DNA of 64,000 bases from Candidatus Accumulibacter cognatus (GCA_013414765.1 CP058708.1:4818748-4882747); one strand, 5' to 3'; positions 1 to 9,064 are shown, numbered from the stretch's first letter. Notes: generated from the sequence alone by a model not told the origin. A program made the numbers and translations.

Positions 1-1641
1 ACGCGGCTGCGTACGGAGTTGCGTGTCGGATCCACTACCCTTCTGGTGGCCGCGGTCGGTGCCTTCAAGTCGCAGAAGGACTACGCCCGTGCCATCGACG
101 TCATGCACCATCTACGGCGGCAGCGCGAGGCGGTCCTGCTGATTCTTGGTGGGGCGCTGGATGGCGATGGCCTGGCTGAACTGGACCGTGTCGTGTCGCG
201 GGCGTGTGCGGCCGGACTTGCAGATCACTTGCGGCTGCCCGGCTTCGTGCAACCAATCGGGCCCTACTATGCGGCCGCCGACGTACTGCTGAACGTCAGC
301 CGCTTCGAAGGATTCTCCATGGCGGTACGTGAAGCGCTCGTCGTCGGCCTGCCGGTACTGGCGACGGCCGTCGGAGGCCAAGGCGAACGGGCACATGACG
401 GGCTGCGCCTGCTGCCGCCCGACGCGCCTGACGCCCTCATCGCCGAGCACCTGGCCGCACTGCCGGTGCGTGATACGCTGACCGGCGAGTCGTTGCCACG
501 CGCACCGCGTCTGTGGTCGCTGACCACAGCCTGGCAAAGGCCTGGCAAACGCCGTGTCGAGACGCTGTTCGTCACCGCCAACCTGAACGCTGGTGGCGCC
601 CAGCGCTCGCTTGTCAACCTGGTCACGCAGATCGCCGCGCAACATCCGCTGGCCGTGGCGGTATGCGGCGAAACAACCCAGAGAGCGTTTGCCGACACCC
701 TGGCACAGCATGGCGTCGAGACCTTCCGGCCGACAGCGCAGGCCGATCCGTATGCGCTCGCCGAATCGCTGCTCGGCTGGGCCGGGGCGCACGCTCTCCG
801 GACCCTCTGCTTCTGGAATGTGGACCCGAAGGTCAAACTCCTGCTGGCGCGCGTCGCACCGGCCGAGCTGCGTCTGATCGATGTCAGTCCGGGGCATTAC
901 GCATTTGCGGAACTGGATGGCGTAGCCAACTTCGCTGCCGCCATCGACCTCGATGTGGCGGCTTACTATGCGCGGCTGGATGTGCTGGTCCTGAAGTACC
1001 ACGCGACCGACACGCCACCCTGTCGGCGCACAATCGTCATTGCCAATGGCGTGGCGACGGCCTCACGGGCGGCACCCGCACCGGCGGTGCCACGCTTTCT
1101 GGTGAGTGGGCGAATCGCGCCGAGCAAGCGCCTCAAAACCGTACTGACGGCTTTTGCGCAAGTACAACGCGATCAGCCCACCGCCGAACTGCATCTCGTC
1201 GGTCAGGCCGAAGCGCGACATGCCGCCTGTCTGGCCGAACTGCGCGTGCAGGCGTCCGGACTTGCGGTGTACTTCCGTGGCGCGGACCCCACCATGAGCT
1301 ACCGCTGCGAACCGTTCACCGCAGCCGTCGTACTCGGGACGCACCAGGGATCGCCCAACGCCGTTCTCGAGGCCATGGCGGCCGGCCTGCCGGTCATCGC
1401 CAACGCCAGCGGCGGTACCGGCGGGATCGTGCGTTCTGGCAAGACTGGCTGGCTGCTCCCAGAGCACTGCACGGCGGCGGAACTTGCCGCGGCCATGCTT
1501 GAGTCTTTCGCGCAGCCCGCACGGTCAACTTTTCTGGGTACTGCCGGCCGCGCCTACGTGCGCGCTCACCATGACCTGGAAGTGATGGCGGCGCGTTACC
1601 TCGACTTGCTCAAATCCCCGAATCCCTCTCGTTCCCGGTGA
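1..1641 (+). CDS. Tandem GT4-type glycosyltransferase, 5' end outside window
   Basis: The frame is open from base 1 to a TGA at 1639-1641, so the true start lies upstream; the first possible internal start is a TTG at 19. About 546 codons are visible. Residues up to about 165 match the C-terminal half of a GT-B fold GT4 enzyme, with the acidic E-x7-E region around SRFEGFSMAVREALVVG. A second, apparently complete GT4 unit starts near residue 180 (LFVTANLNAGGAQRSL, the usual GGAxR sugar-nucleotide loop) and ends with SPNAVLEAMAAGLPVIA. The product therefore carries at least one and a half GT modules, typical of enzymes building exopolysaccharide or lipopolysaccharide. Substrate cannot be read from sequence. 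The upstream neighbour is not visible. Confidence 0.8.
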   Translation, partial: TRLRTELRVGSTTLLVAAVGAFKSQKDYARAIDVMHHLRRQREAVLLILGGALDGDGLAELDRVVSRACAAGLADHLRLPGFVQPIGPYYAAADVLLNVSRFEGFSMAVREALVVGLPVLATAVGGQGERAHDGLRLLPPDAPDALIAEHLAALPVRDTLTGESLPRAPRLWSLTTAWQRPGKRRVETLFVTANLNAGGAQRSLVNLVTQIAAQHPLAVAVCGETTQRAFADTLAQHGVETFRPTAQADPYALAESLLGWAGAHALRTLCFWNVDPKVKLLLARVAPAELRLIDVSPGHYAFAELDGVANFAAAIDLDVAAYYARLDVLVLKYHATDTPPCRRTIVIANGVATASRAAPAPAVPRFLVSGRIAPSKRLKTVLTAFAQVQRDQPTAELHLVGQAEARHAACLAELRVQASGLAVYFRGADPTMSYRCEPFTAAVVLGTHQGSPNAVLEAMAAGLPVIANASGGTGGIVRSGKTGWLLPEHCTAAELAAAMLESFAQPARSTFLGTAGRAYVRAHHDLEVMAARYLDLLKSPNPSRSR

Positions 1642-1643
1642 GA

Positions 1644-1925
1644 TCAGCCGCCTTCGCGACCCCGCCGGCGATCACGGTCATAGATCTCGCGCCCGGCATC
1701 GCGAATGTCACGACGCAGATCGCGACGCTCGTCCGGGCTCAGGCGACGAGTCTGTGCGTCATCACCGTGGCGGCCATCACGCGCATCCGGTCGGTCTCCG
1801 GGGCGTCTCTCTCCAACCGGAGGATGCCGATCGAAAGCACGATCCGCATCCTTGCCGGCATGCGCCGGCAAGGATGCGGCGAGTAGGCCCAGAAGTACCC
1901 CGGCAATCCGGGTCGCGATGTTCAT
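1644..1925 (-). CDS. Small secreted basic protein, unknown function
   Basis: This 93-codon gene starts at ATG 1923-1925, chosen because it opens directly on a signal peptide (MNIATRIAGVLLGLLAASLP, with AHA before the cut) and has a GGAGCGAGAA purine tract before it. The mature part is short, highly charged and Arg/Asp-rich, ending in a segment of the form SPDERRDLRRDIRDAGREIY. Short exported proteins with this RRLxPDERRxLRRDIRDAGREIY tail occur in betaproteobacteria, but no function is known to me. It is convergent with the glycosyltransferase, whose stop is only 2 bases away, and lies downstream of another small secreted protein on the same strand, so the two may be cotranscribed. Confidence 0.6.
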   Translation of the reverse strand: MNIATRIAGVLLGLLAASLPAHAGKDADRAFDRHPPVGERRPGDRPDARDGRHGDDAQTRRLSPDERRDLRRDIRDAGREIYDRDRRRGREGG

Positions 1926-2006
1926 TTCTCGCTCCGCAATGGCCACTGATCGAACCCTCGGCCACGGCAGTACGCCCGCTTGCCGCTTAGGTGCCCATCA
2001 GTTGCC

Positions 2007-2465
2007 CTATTCCCCGTAGCGATGGCCGCGCCAGTCGCTGTCGTGCTTCGAATGATAGATGCGCTGCGACGCGTATTCCAGATCATTCTGCAGATCGGCA
2101 TACTCCCGGCGACTTAGGTAGCCATCGGCCAGATACGCTCGCTCCTTGGCCGCAATCACCCTTTGCTCGGCCATCAGCTCGCGCATCTCGCCGCGGGTCA
2201 GTTGACCATCCTGCCAGCCCTGCCAGATGCGGGTGCGTTGGCGCTCCTGACGAGCGTCGATGTCGCCACCGCGAAATTGGCCACTCGCAGCCGTGGCGGG
2301 ATGACGCTCTGGCGGGTAATGACGTTCGCCGGCGTACTGGCGAACCTCTCCGATGTGAGCAGTCAGACGGGGCGGATTCTGCCATTCCCCCGCCATTGCA
2401 GTGCTTCCGCCGAGCACCGTGAGCACGGCCAGCAGCCCCAGACGTGATGAGCATGGTACGTTCAT
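2007..2465 (-). CDS. Secreted protein with two degenerate EF-hand-like repeats
   Basis: The product has 152 codons. The ATG at 2463-2465 is chosen because GGAGAA lies about 7 bases upstream and because it opens on a signal peptide ending near STAMA. The mature protein carries two similar helical segments, one containing DGQLTRGEMREL and the other DGYLSRREYADL. These look like EF-hand loops that keep the D-G-x-L-x-x-x-E half but lack the first two acidic ligands. The C-terminus IYHSKHDSDWRGH resembles a known family of small exported gamma/betaproteobacterial proteins. It is transcribed divergently from the OmpR-like regulator at 2651, so the 185-base gap may hold a shared control region. Function unknown. 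Confidence 0.65.
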   Translation of the reverse strand: MNVPCSSRLGLLAVLTVLGGSTAMAGEWQNPPRLTAHIGEVRQYAGERHYPPERHPATAASGQFRGGDIDARQERQRTRIWQGWQDGQLTRGEMRELMAEQRVIAAKERAYLADGYLSRREYADLQNDLEYASQRIYHSKHDSDWRGHRYGE

Positions 2466-2650
2466 GTTGTGTTCTCCTTTCCAGATGCACCTTGCGGTGC
2501 CATTGATCACTGCAAACGGCAGCGTGACGGTGAGCAGTTTCACTGGTGAATGTAAGCAGACAATGAGCAGCCGGTGCCATTTTGTAATGAATTGTTTCGA
2601 GAGCATCTGCGCTTGCTTCGCGGCGCTCGATCCGCGTTAGCATTACACAC

Positions 2651-3385
2651 ATGAACGAAAGCAAAGATCGAATCTTGATCGTCGACGATGATCGGCGCCT
2701 GCGCGACCTGTTGAGCCGGTATCTTGTCGAGCAAGGCTTTGCCGTCAAGGCGGTGGAAGACGGCGAAACGATGAACCGCGCACTTGCTGCCGAGCCGTGT
2801 GCTCTGATAGTACTCGACCTGATGCTCCCCGGTGAGAATGGCCTGACGATCTGCCGGCGGCTGCGCGGGCAGGGAAACATCCTGCCAATCATCATGCTGA
2901 CCGCGAAGGGTGACGAGATCGATCGCATCGTGGGACTCGAAATGGGGGCCGACGACTATCTGGCGAAGCCGTTCAACCCGCGTGAACTGGTCGCCCGGAT
3001 TCACGCCGTGTTGCGTCGGCGACCGCCGGCGAGTCTACCGGGCAGCCCCGGCCAGGCGGGGGAAATGCTCGGATTTGGCCGCATCCGGTTGAATCTGGCA
3101 ACTCGCCGCATGCAGCGCGACGACCAGGAGATCCCGCTCACGACCGGCGAGTTTGCCTTGCTGAAAGCGCTCGTCAGCCACCCGCGACAGCCATTGTCAC
3201 GCGACAAACTGATGGAACTCGCCCGCGGCCGGGAATACGAAGTCTTTGATCGGGCAATCGACGTCCAGGTATCCCGCCTGCGCAAGCTGATCGAGGACAA
3301 TCCGGCACAACCACGCTATCTGCAGACGGTGCGAGGTTTCGGTTACGTCTTCGTCCCGGACGACCCGGCCAGCCCCCCTCCTTGA
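2651..3385 (+). CDS. ompR: OmpR-family response regulator
   Basis: The 244-residue protein has a receiver domain at residues 1-125 (acidic pair D12-D13, phosphoacceptor D56 in VLDLMLP, lysine in YLAKPF) and an OmpR/PhoB winged helix from about 145 to 237 (TVRGFGYVFVPD). Length and motifs fit OmpR of the EnvZ/OmpR class, which responds to osmotic or envelope signals. The gene is followed 16 bases later by its sensor kinase, and is divergent from an exported protein gene. The symbol is given by family resemblance; betaproteobacterial OmpR orthologues are not always porin regulators. Confidence 0.85.
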   Translation: MNESKDRILIVDDDRRLRDLLSRYLVEQGFAVKAVEDGETMNRALAAEPCALIVLDLMLPGENGLTICRRLRGQGNILPIIMLTAKGDEIDRIVGLEMGADDYLAKPFNPRELVARIHAVLRRRPPASLPGSPGQAGEMLGFGRIRLNLATRRMQRDDQEIPLTTGEFALLKALVSHPRQPLSRDKLMELARGREYEVFDRAIDVQVSRLRKLIEDNPAQPRYLQTVRGFGYVFVPDDPASPPP

Positions 3386-3401
3386 GCATGCGCAACGCTC
3401 G

Positions 3402-4730
3402 ATGAGGCTGATTCCGCGCACCCTGCTATGGCGCGTCTTTTTGCTCGTCGCACTGCTGCAAGTGCTCGCAGTGCTCGCCTGGTCGGCGATCTACCGCCAC
3501 TTCGCGCTCGAACCACGTGCCCGGCAAACCGCGCAGATGGTGGCCAGCGTGATCAATCTGACCCGCACCGCCTTGCTCACCGCGGCGCCTTCCTTGCGGC
3601 GCGAATTGCTGCTGGAGCTTTCAGAACGCGAAGGCATTCGTGTTTACCCGGCGGAAGACGACGACCGCATCGCACCGCTGCCGGACGAGGCCTTGTTGCA
3701 GCACATCGCCGTCGAAGTACGCCGGCAACTCGGCACCTCGACCCGCCTGAGCCTCGAACGCAATGAAATGCCCGGTCTGTGGATCAGTTTCGCGATCGAC
3801 GACGACGACTACTGGATGATGATGCCGCGCGAGCGCCTCGACCAGACCTTCCCCGTGCAATGGCTCGGTTGGGGCGTCGCCGCGCTCGGTTTGTCCTTGC
3901 TTGGGGCCTACCTGATCGTCCTGGGTGTCACGCGACCGCTGAAACGGTTCGCCCGCGCCGCAGCAACGATCAGTAGCGGCCGCTGGCCGCGACCGCTACC
4001 GGAACGGGGTGCCGACGAGATCGTACTGGTCAGCCAGGGTTTCAACCAGATGTTGAGTGACCTGCAACAGCTCGATCACGACCGCAACCTGATCCTGGCT
4101 GGCATCTCGCATGATCTGCGCACGCCGCTGACGCGCCTGCGGCTGGGCATCGAGATCAGCGACCTCGAAGCGAGCGACTGCGCAGCAATGAACGAAGACA
4201 TCGAGGAAATGGACCGGGTCATCGGCCAGTTTCTCGCCTTTGCCCGGCACGACGCAGGCGAGCCCTTGCAGACCATCGATTGCAACGTCCTGCTTCAGGA
4301 AATGACCGACCGTTATCGCCGCCGTGGCGCACTGGTCGAGACCCGGCTTGTCGCACCCCTGCCTGAGATCGCTGCGCGCCCCCTGGCACTGCAACGCCTG
4401 TTGACCAATCTGATCGACAATGCCTTGCAGCACGCCGGCAGCGAACAGCCGCTCGAACTCGCTGGCGGAATCACCGACAGCCGCCTCTATCTCGAAGTGC
4501 GCGATCGCGGTCCCGGCATTCCGACGGAACAGTGCGAACGGCTCAAACGCCCATTCACCCGTCTCGACGCGGCGCGCAGCCACAGCAGCGGTGCCGGCCT
4601 CGGCTTGGCCATTGTCGACCGCATCGCCCGCGCCCACGGCGGCAGCTTCGACCTGCTGCCAAACCCGGGCGGCGGCCTGATCGCGCACGTCGAATGGCCC
4701 CTTGTTTCCCCGACCAGCAGCGCTGGCTGA
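3402..4730 (+). CDS. envZ: EnvZ-like sensor histidine kinase
   Basis: The 442-residue inner-membrane kinase has a first membrane segment at about 11-30, a periplasmic loop rich in acidic residues, a second segment at about 153-174, HAMP, and an H-box GISHDLRTPLTRL with the phosphoacceptor at H237. ATPase boxes follow: N-box DNALQHAG, G1 DRGPGIP, G2 GAGLGLAIV. It autophosphorylates and should donate to the OmpR-type regulator encoded just upstream in the same operon. The periplasmic part is short (about 120 residues), as in EnvZ. Orthology to E. coli EnvZ is inferred from partner and architecture, not from full alignment. Confidence 0.82.
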   Translation: MRLIPRTLLWRVFLLVALLQVLAVLAWSAIYRHFALEPRARQTAQMVASVINLTRTALLTAAPSLRRELLLELSEREGIRVYPAEDDDRIAPLPDEALLQHIAVEVRRQLGTSTRLSLERNEMPGLWISFAIDDDDYWMMMPRERLDQTFPVQWLGWGVAALGLSLLGAYLIVLGVTRPLKRFARAAATISSGRWPRPLPERGADEIVLVSQGFNQMLSDLQQLDHDRNLILAGISHDLRTPLTRLRLGIEISDLEASDCAAMNEDIEEMDRVIGQFLAFARHDAGEPLQTIDCNVLLQEMTDRYRRRGALVETRLVAPLPEIAARPLALQRLLTNLIDNALQHAGSEQPLELAGGITDSRLYLEVRDRGPGIPTEQCERLKRPFTRLDAARSHSSGAGLGLAIVDRIARAHGGSFDLLPNPGGGLIAHVEWPLVSPTSSAG

Positions 4731-4755
4731 AGCTGGGTCGAGCACCGCGGTATGG

Positions 4756-7356
4756 TCACGCCGGTGGCCTTGAATTTACTGTCCCTGGAGGCAGGTCTTT
4801 GGCAGGCCGATGATCGGAGTAATTTGGAATGAACGAACGCAGCGCGAATTCCTCGAAGCCCTCGGCCGGCAATGGGCGGCTGAACAGGTAGCCCTGATAG
4901 ACATGGCAACCCTGGCCGGCGAGAAAATCCCTCTGGGCCTCGGTTTCGACGCCCTCTGCAATGACCGCCAGCCCCAGACTTTCTGCCAGGACGACGACCA
5001 TCTTGGAGATCGCGGCATCGTTGGGGTCGGTGAGGATGTTTCTGATGAAACTCTGGTCGATTTTCAATTGATCGAGCGGCAAGCGCTTCAGGTAAGAAAG
5101 CGATGAGTAACCGGTACCAAAGTCGTCGAGCGAGAAGTCAACGCCTTTCGCCTTGATGATGGCCATCTTGGTAATGATTTCCTGCACGTCATTCACCAGC
5201 AGGCTTTCGGTCAGATCCAGCTTGAGCCGTTGCGGTCGGGCTCCGCTACGGGCCAGCGCCGCCAGCACGTGATCGACAAAGGCATCGTCGTGAAACTGAC
5301 GGGCGCTCACATTCACCGCCAGGGTGAGACCGGACAGTTCGGGTCGAGTGGCCCAGGCCGCCAGTCGATCGCATGCGCTCTCCAGTACCCATTGGCCAAT
5401 GGGAAGGATCAGTCGGTTTTCCTCGAGGAGGGGGATGAACTCGGTTGGCGACACCAGGCCACGCTCCGGGTGCTGCCAGCGCAACAAGGCTTCGGCACCG
5501 ATGACCCGTCCAGATGAATCCACCTGTGCCTGAAAGTGAAGAAGAAACTGCTCCTTCTGGACGGCTTCGTGCAGACTCGCTTCGAGAGCCGCACGCGCCG
5601 TCGCAACCGCCTGCATGGTCGGGTTGAAGAAGCACAGGGTATCGCGGCCCGCCCTCTTGGCGTGGTGCATGGCGGATTCCGCTCGCTGGATCAGTTCATC
5701 GACGACCTCCTGGCGATCGGAAAACAGGGCAATGCCGATGCTGACCGTGCTGTGGTGCGTGTAGCCGGCGAGGGGATAGACATGACTGAGCGTGGCAAGA
5801 AGCTTCTCGCCGACGCTTTCGGCCTGTCTTGCCGCCTCCTGGCCGTCCTCGCTCAGATCTTCGAGCATCACCACGAATTCGTCACTGCCAGGGCGCGACA
5901 CAGTGTCGCTGGCACGCACACAACCCGCCAGCCGCTGGGCGACCTGTTGCAGCACCAAGTCGGCCTGGTCACGACCGACGATGTCGTTCAGGCTCTTGAA
6001 ATTGTCGAGATCGATGAACAGTAACGCGCCGCCGCGACCGGTCCGCGTACTGGCAATCAGGGCATGCTGCAACCGGTCCAGGAGCAATCGGCGGTTCGGC
6101 AGATCGGTGAGGGGGTCGTAGAAGGCCAGATGGTCTATTCTGCGCTCCGCCGCCTTGCGCTGGGTCAGGTCGGAGAATACTGCCACGTAGTGGGATACGG
6201 TATTCTGCTCATCAAACACGGCGGTTATGCTCAGCCACACCGGAAAGATTTCGCCGTTCCTGCGGCGGTTCCACAATTCGCCTTGCCAACGAGTCTCGAC
6301 TTGCAGCGCCGTCCAGAGTGTTGCATAGAATGCCTGGTCCTGGCGTCCCGAGCTGAGAATGCTCGGCGTCCGGCCCACGATTTCGTCGGCGCTGTAACCG
6401 GTCACCCGGGTAAACGCGCCATTGACGGCCAGAATCCGCTCATCGGCATCGGTGATCATGATGCCCTCCATCGCGTTGTCGAAGACTTCCGCCGCTAGCT
6501 TGAGCTGCTTCTCGGCGGCGCGCCGAATGTTGATCTCCTCGTGTAGATTCCGGTTAATTTCATTGAGGGCCTGCGTCCGTTCTTGAACCCGACGGTCGAG
6601 TTCCCGGTTGGCCAATTCGACGCCTTGCAGTGATTTCTCAAGCTCGGAGGACTGACGGTCGATGATCCCCTGGGCGCGCGTCACCAGCAGATAAAGCCAG
6701 CCGTAGAGCAGCGCCAGTAGACCAAAAACGATGCCGATGACGATCAGGCGGGTCTGCTCCAGATGGGCAACGAAAGTGGTGACGTCGCTGTAGATCTCGA
6801 TCACTCCAACAACCCGCTCGTACTCATCGCGGACCGGCAGGTAGGAAGAAATGACGTCGATATTGGTAACCGTGCCCTCGAAGGTGTCCATCGTGTCACG
6901 ATGGCTCAGAACGCTCTCGACCTTCCCCGCACGCGCCGCCAGGAAGCCTGGATTGCCACTCTTGTCCTCACCGGTCTGCCGGGTATCGGTGGAAAACACC
7001 GTCACGCCGTTCAAGGCGTAGACCTTCACCTTGACGACATCAGTACCTTTCATGTGCTGCGCAACCAGCTCCTGGAGGTGGGTATCCTGTGCGCGCGCGC
7101 GCAGGGAGTCGGCCGTTGCGCCGGCACTGTCATCAACGAGAAGGGAGAAATTTCGCCACAGCGAGTTGGCAAAGGCACGGGTCAAGACGACGTTGCGGCT
7201 TTCGGCAAGGTCCTTGAGGTCGCCCAAGGCGAGATGCTGGTAGCTCCAGCCCAGCACCACGGCAGTAAGAACCGTGCACAGCAGACTGCTCAGCGAATAA
7301 TACCGCTTGAGCGCGAAACGCGACCGCCCCTGGCTTTCGATGCATGCGTGCTCCAC
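4756..7356 (-). CDS. Membrane PAS-GGDEF-EAL protein with degenerate GGDEF
   Basis: The product has 866 residues. The start is GTG at 7354-7356, preceded by a strong AGGAGG about 6 bases away. Membrane segments near 22-40 and 203-225 enclose a periplasmic sensing region; a coiled coil (230-285), a PAS domain (about 285-400), GGDEF (about 405-575) and EAL (about 600-840) follow. The GGDEF signature reads G-S-D-E-F at 490-494 and the usual GHDxGD motif is GRDQAD, so cyclase activity is doubtful. EAL residues are intact (E622, N682 in NVSARQF, E717, DDFGTGYSSL 744-753, K765, E801), predicting c-di-GMP hydrolysis. It is monocistronic, and a terminator separates it from rplI upstream. Confidence 0.88.
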   Translation of the reverse strand: MEHACIESQGRSRFALKRYYSLSSLLCTVLTAVVLGWSYQHLALGDLKDLAESRNVVLTRAFANSLWRNFSLLVDDSAGATADSLRARAQDTHLQELVAQHMKGTDVVKVKVYALNGVTVFSTDTRQTGEDKSGNPGFLAARAGKVESVLSHRDTMDTFEGTVTNIDVISSYLPVRDEYERVVGVIEIYSDVTTFVAHLEQTRLIVIGIVFGLLALLYGWLYLLVTRAQGIIDRQSSELEKSLQGVELANRELDRRVQERTQALNEINRNLHEEINIRRAAEKQLKLAAEVFDNAMEGIMITDADERILAVNGAFTRVTGYSADEIVGRTPSILSSGRQDQAFYATLWTALQVETRWQGELWNRRRNGEIFPVWLSITAVFDEQNTVSHYVAVFSDLTQRKAAERRIDHLAFYDPLTDLPNRRLLLDRLQHALIASTRTGRGGALLFIDLDNFKSLNDIVGRDQADLVLQQVAQRLAGCVRASDTVSRPGSDEFVVMLEDLSEDGQEAARQAESVGEKLLATLSHVYPLAGYTHHSTVSIGIALFSDRQEVVDELIQRAESAMHHAKRAGRDTLCFFNPTMQAVATARAALEASLHEAVQKEQFLLHFQAQVDSSGRVIGAEALLRWQHPERGLVSPTEFIPLLEENRLILPIGQWVLESACDRLAAWATRPELSGLTLAVNVSARQFHDDAFVDHVLAALARSGARPQRLKLDLTESLLVNDVQEIITKMAIIKAKGVDFSLDDFGTGYSSLSYLKRLPLDQLKIDQSFIRNILTDPNDAAISKMVVVLAESLGLAVIAEGVETEAQRDFLAGQGCHVYQGYLFSRPLPAEGFEEFALRSFIPNYSDHRPAKDLPPGTVNSRPPA

Positions 7357-7477
7357 CTCTTGCCTCCTGCCAAGCGTTGACCATCAACGATTATCCCATT
7401 CAGGAGCATGGCAGGGCGTGCGAAGAAGCACGCGAACGTTCAGATTTCCTGGCACTCCTGGTCCGTAGCCCAGACGC

Positions 7478-7507
7478 AAAAAGGCCTTGCCCCCAGGCAA
7501 GGCCTTT
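7478..7507 (-). terminator. Rho-independent terminator after rplI
   Basis: A perfect 12-bp stem (arms 7480-7491 and 7496-7507, AAAGGCCTTGCC paired with its complement) has a 4-base loop and, on the minus strand, is followed by a run of T residues. It lies 37 bases beyond the rplI stop codon and ends the ribosomal protein operon before the c-di-GMP gene. Confidence 0.85.
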
Positions 7508-7544
7508 CTCTCTCGACACCAGATAACGGCGCCGTATCGCGAAC

Positions 7545-8003
7545 CTACAGCTTCGGTTGTTCAACGACCACGGCCACCGTGATCGTCGCCATGACGTCGC
7601 CGTGCAGAACTACCTCCAGAGGGGTCTCGCCAATTACCTTGAGCGGGCCGGATGGCATGCGAATAGCCGACTTTTCGATCTCGAAACCGAGCGCGCGCAG
7701 CCCGTCAGCAACGTCGAAGTTGGTCACCGAACCGAAGAGGCGACCGTCGACGCCGGCCTTGCGGGCGATCCGGACGACTGCTCCGCCCAGTCTTTCTGCA
7801 TACGCTTGAGCTGCCGCCAGTTTTTCGCGAGCGGCATTCTCCAGTTCAACCCGCTTGACCTCGAATTCCTTCAGGGCAGCTGGCGTGGCGCGCTTGGCCT
7901 TGCCCGTCGGAATCAGGAAATTGCGAGCGTAGCCATCCTTCACCTTGAGCAGATCGCCGAGGTTGCCGAGGTTGGCGACTTTTTCCATCAGAATGATTTG
8001 CAT
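7545..8003 (-). CDS. rplI: 50S ribosomal protein L9
   Basis: The 152-residue protein opens with [20 protein letters not shown], the diagnostic L9 N-terminal domain with its [17 protein letters not shown] rRNA-binding segment, then the long connecting helix (about 40-75) and the C-terminal domain. Length is normal for L9. GAGGAGACGACG precedes the ATG. It is the last gene of the rpsF-priB-rpsR-rplI operon, 15 bases after rpsR. Confidence 0.97.
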   Translation of the reverse strand: MQIILMEKVANLGNLGDLLKVKDGYARNFLIPTGKAKRATPAALKEFEVKRVELENAAREKLAAAQAYAERLGGAVVRIARKAGVDGRLFGSVTNFDVADGLRALGFEIEKSAIRMPSGPLKVIGETPLEVVLHGDVMATITVAVVVEQPKL

Positions 8004-8018
8004 CGTCGTCTCCTCGGT

Positions 8019-8294
8019 TTACTGATGGTTGTCGGTATACGGCAGCAGCGCCAGGAAGCGGGCACGCTTGATGGCTACTGACAGCATCCGCTGATAGCCG
8101 GCTTTGGTGCCGGTCAGCCGAGCCGGCATGATCTTGGCGTTCTCGGCGATGTACTCCTTGAACAAATCGACATCCTTGTAGTCGATCTCTTCCATTTTTT
8201 CAGCAGTGAAGCGGCAGAACTTGCGCCGCTTGAACAGTCCGCTGCCACGCTTCTTGACGTTCTTGTCATCCTTCTTTTTGAAGAACCTTGCCAT
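8019..8294 (-). CDS. rpsR: 30S ribosomal protein S18
   Basis: The 91-residue protein starts at ATG 8292-8294 ([20 protein letters not shown]). A TTG six codons upstream is in frame, but GAAGGAAATCAAG positions the ATG correctly. The core [24 protein letters not shown] and the [26 protein letters not shown] tail are typical of S18, which binds 16S rRNA with S6. The start lies inside the 3' end of priB, so translation of the two is probably coupled. Confidence 0.97.
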   Translation of the reverse strand: MARFFKKKDDKNVKKRGSGLFKRRKFCRFTAEKMEEIDYKDVDLFKEYIAENAKIMPARLTGTKAGYQRMLSVAIKRARFLALLPYTDNHQ

Positions 8295-8595
8295 CTTGAT
8301 TTCCTTCAACAAAATCGATCTTGGTGATATGTAGTCTTGGCTGCCTGCTGCCGCGGCTCCTGGCGGCGAGAAAGCCCGTCAGCTGCAGGGCCGCGCCTGG
8401 ACTGGCTGCCTGCAGCCACTGTGTCGTTTCGCCCAAGGCAATTGCCTGGATTTCGAGTTCGACACGGCGGCGGCCACCTGCTTCAAGCTGCTCCGATTGA
8501 TGCCCGATCAGACATTCCATGACTGGCACACCGGCCGGCGTAAAGCGTAGCGCCTTGCGCTCGATCAGGATGCCGCTGAGTTCGACGCGATTCAG
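8266..8595 (-). CDS. priB: Primosomal replication protein N (PriB), CTG start likely
   Basis: The single-stranded DNA-binding OB-fold protein assists replication restart. Coding similarity to PriB (N-R-V-E-L-S-G then [22 protein letters not shown]) begins at codon 8593-8595, which is CTG; no ATG, GTG or TTG sits at that point. The first conventional start, a GTG at 8529, would remove the first beta-strands. A CTG start (109 residues) or an upstream-coupled start is therefore proposed. The C-terminal [12 protein letters not shown] overlaps the beginning of rpsR by 29 bases. The position between rpsF and rpsR is the classical one for priB. The gene is secure; the start codon is not. Confidence 0.85.
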   Translation of the reverse strand: MNRVELSGILIERKALRFTPAGVPVMECLIGHQSEQLEAGGRRRVELEIQAIALGETTQWLQAASPGAALQLTGFLAARSRGSRQPRLHITKIDFVEGNQDGKVLQKEG

Positions 8596-8609
8596 CAGTG
8601 ACTCGGCAC

Positions 8610-8993
8610 TCAGGCAGCCGGCGGAGTGGTTTCGGCCGGCGCCGGTTCACGGACTTCGAGCAGTGACTTGGATTTCTCATCCTTCATCATCGGGGACGGT
8701 GCGCTGACCGCACGCTTGGTCTTGATCGTCAGATGCCGAAGAATCGCGTCGTTGAACTTGAAGCCATGCTCGAGTTCGGTCAGCGTTGTGTCATCGCACT
8801 CGATGTTCATCAGAACATAATGCGCCTTGTGCAACTTCTGGATCGGATAGGCGAGCTGACGGCGTCCCCAGTCTTCAAGACGGTGAATCTGCCCGGTGCG
8901 GGCAGCGATCAGCGATTTGTACCGCTCGACCATCGCCGGGACCTGCTCACTTTGGTCCGGGTGGACGATTAGAACGATTTCATAATGGCGCAC
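8610..8993 (-). CDS. rpsF: 30S ribosomal protein S6
   Basis: The 127-residue protein starts at GTG 8991-8993, where AAGGAGTGTTC gives an ideal ribosome-binding site and the protein opens (V/M)[17 protein letters not shown] as S6 does. A longer frame continues upstream but lacks similarity. The S6 ferredoxin-like core ([28 protein letters not shown]) is followed by a charged, Pro/Ala-rich C-terminal extension. S6 pairs with S18 (rpsR) in the ribosome platform and commonly represses its own operon. First gene of the operon. Confidence 0.96.
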   Translation of the reverse strand: MRHYEIVLIVHPDQSEQVPAMVERYKSLIAARTGQIHRLEDWGRRQLAYPIQKLHKAHYVLMNIECDDTTLTELEHGFKFNDAILRHLTIKTKRAVSAPSPMMKDEKSKSLLEVREPAPAETTPPAA

Positions 8994-9014
8994 GAACACT
9001 CCTTTTGGATAAAG

Positions 9015-9064
9015 CCCCCCGCCATGCGAACAGTGGGGCAAGGTGGAAAAACCGTGCATTATAG
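9015..9064 (-). promoter_or_regulatory. rpsF promoter -10 and leader hairpin
   Basis: On the minus strand a TATAAT hexamer lies at 9059-9064, about 66 bases before the rpsF GTG. The predicted leader contains a GC-rich hairpin (arms within 9015-9040, GCCCC paired with GGGGC), where S6:S18 autoregulatory motifs often occur. The -35 box is poor. The -10 call is reasonable; an S6:S18 regulatory function is only inferred from the operon type. Confidence 0.5.
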
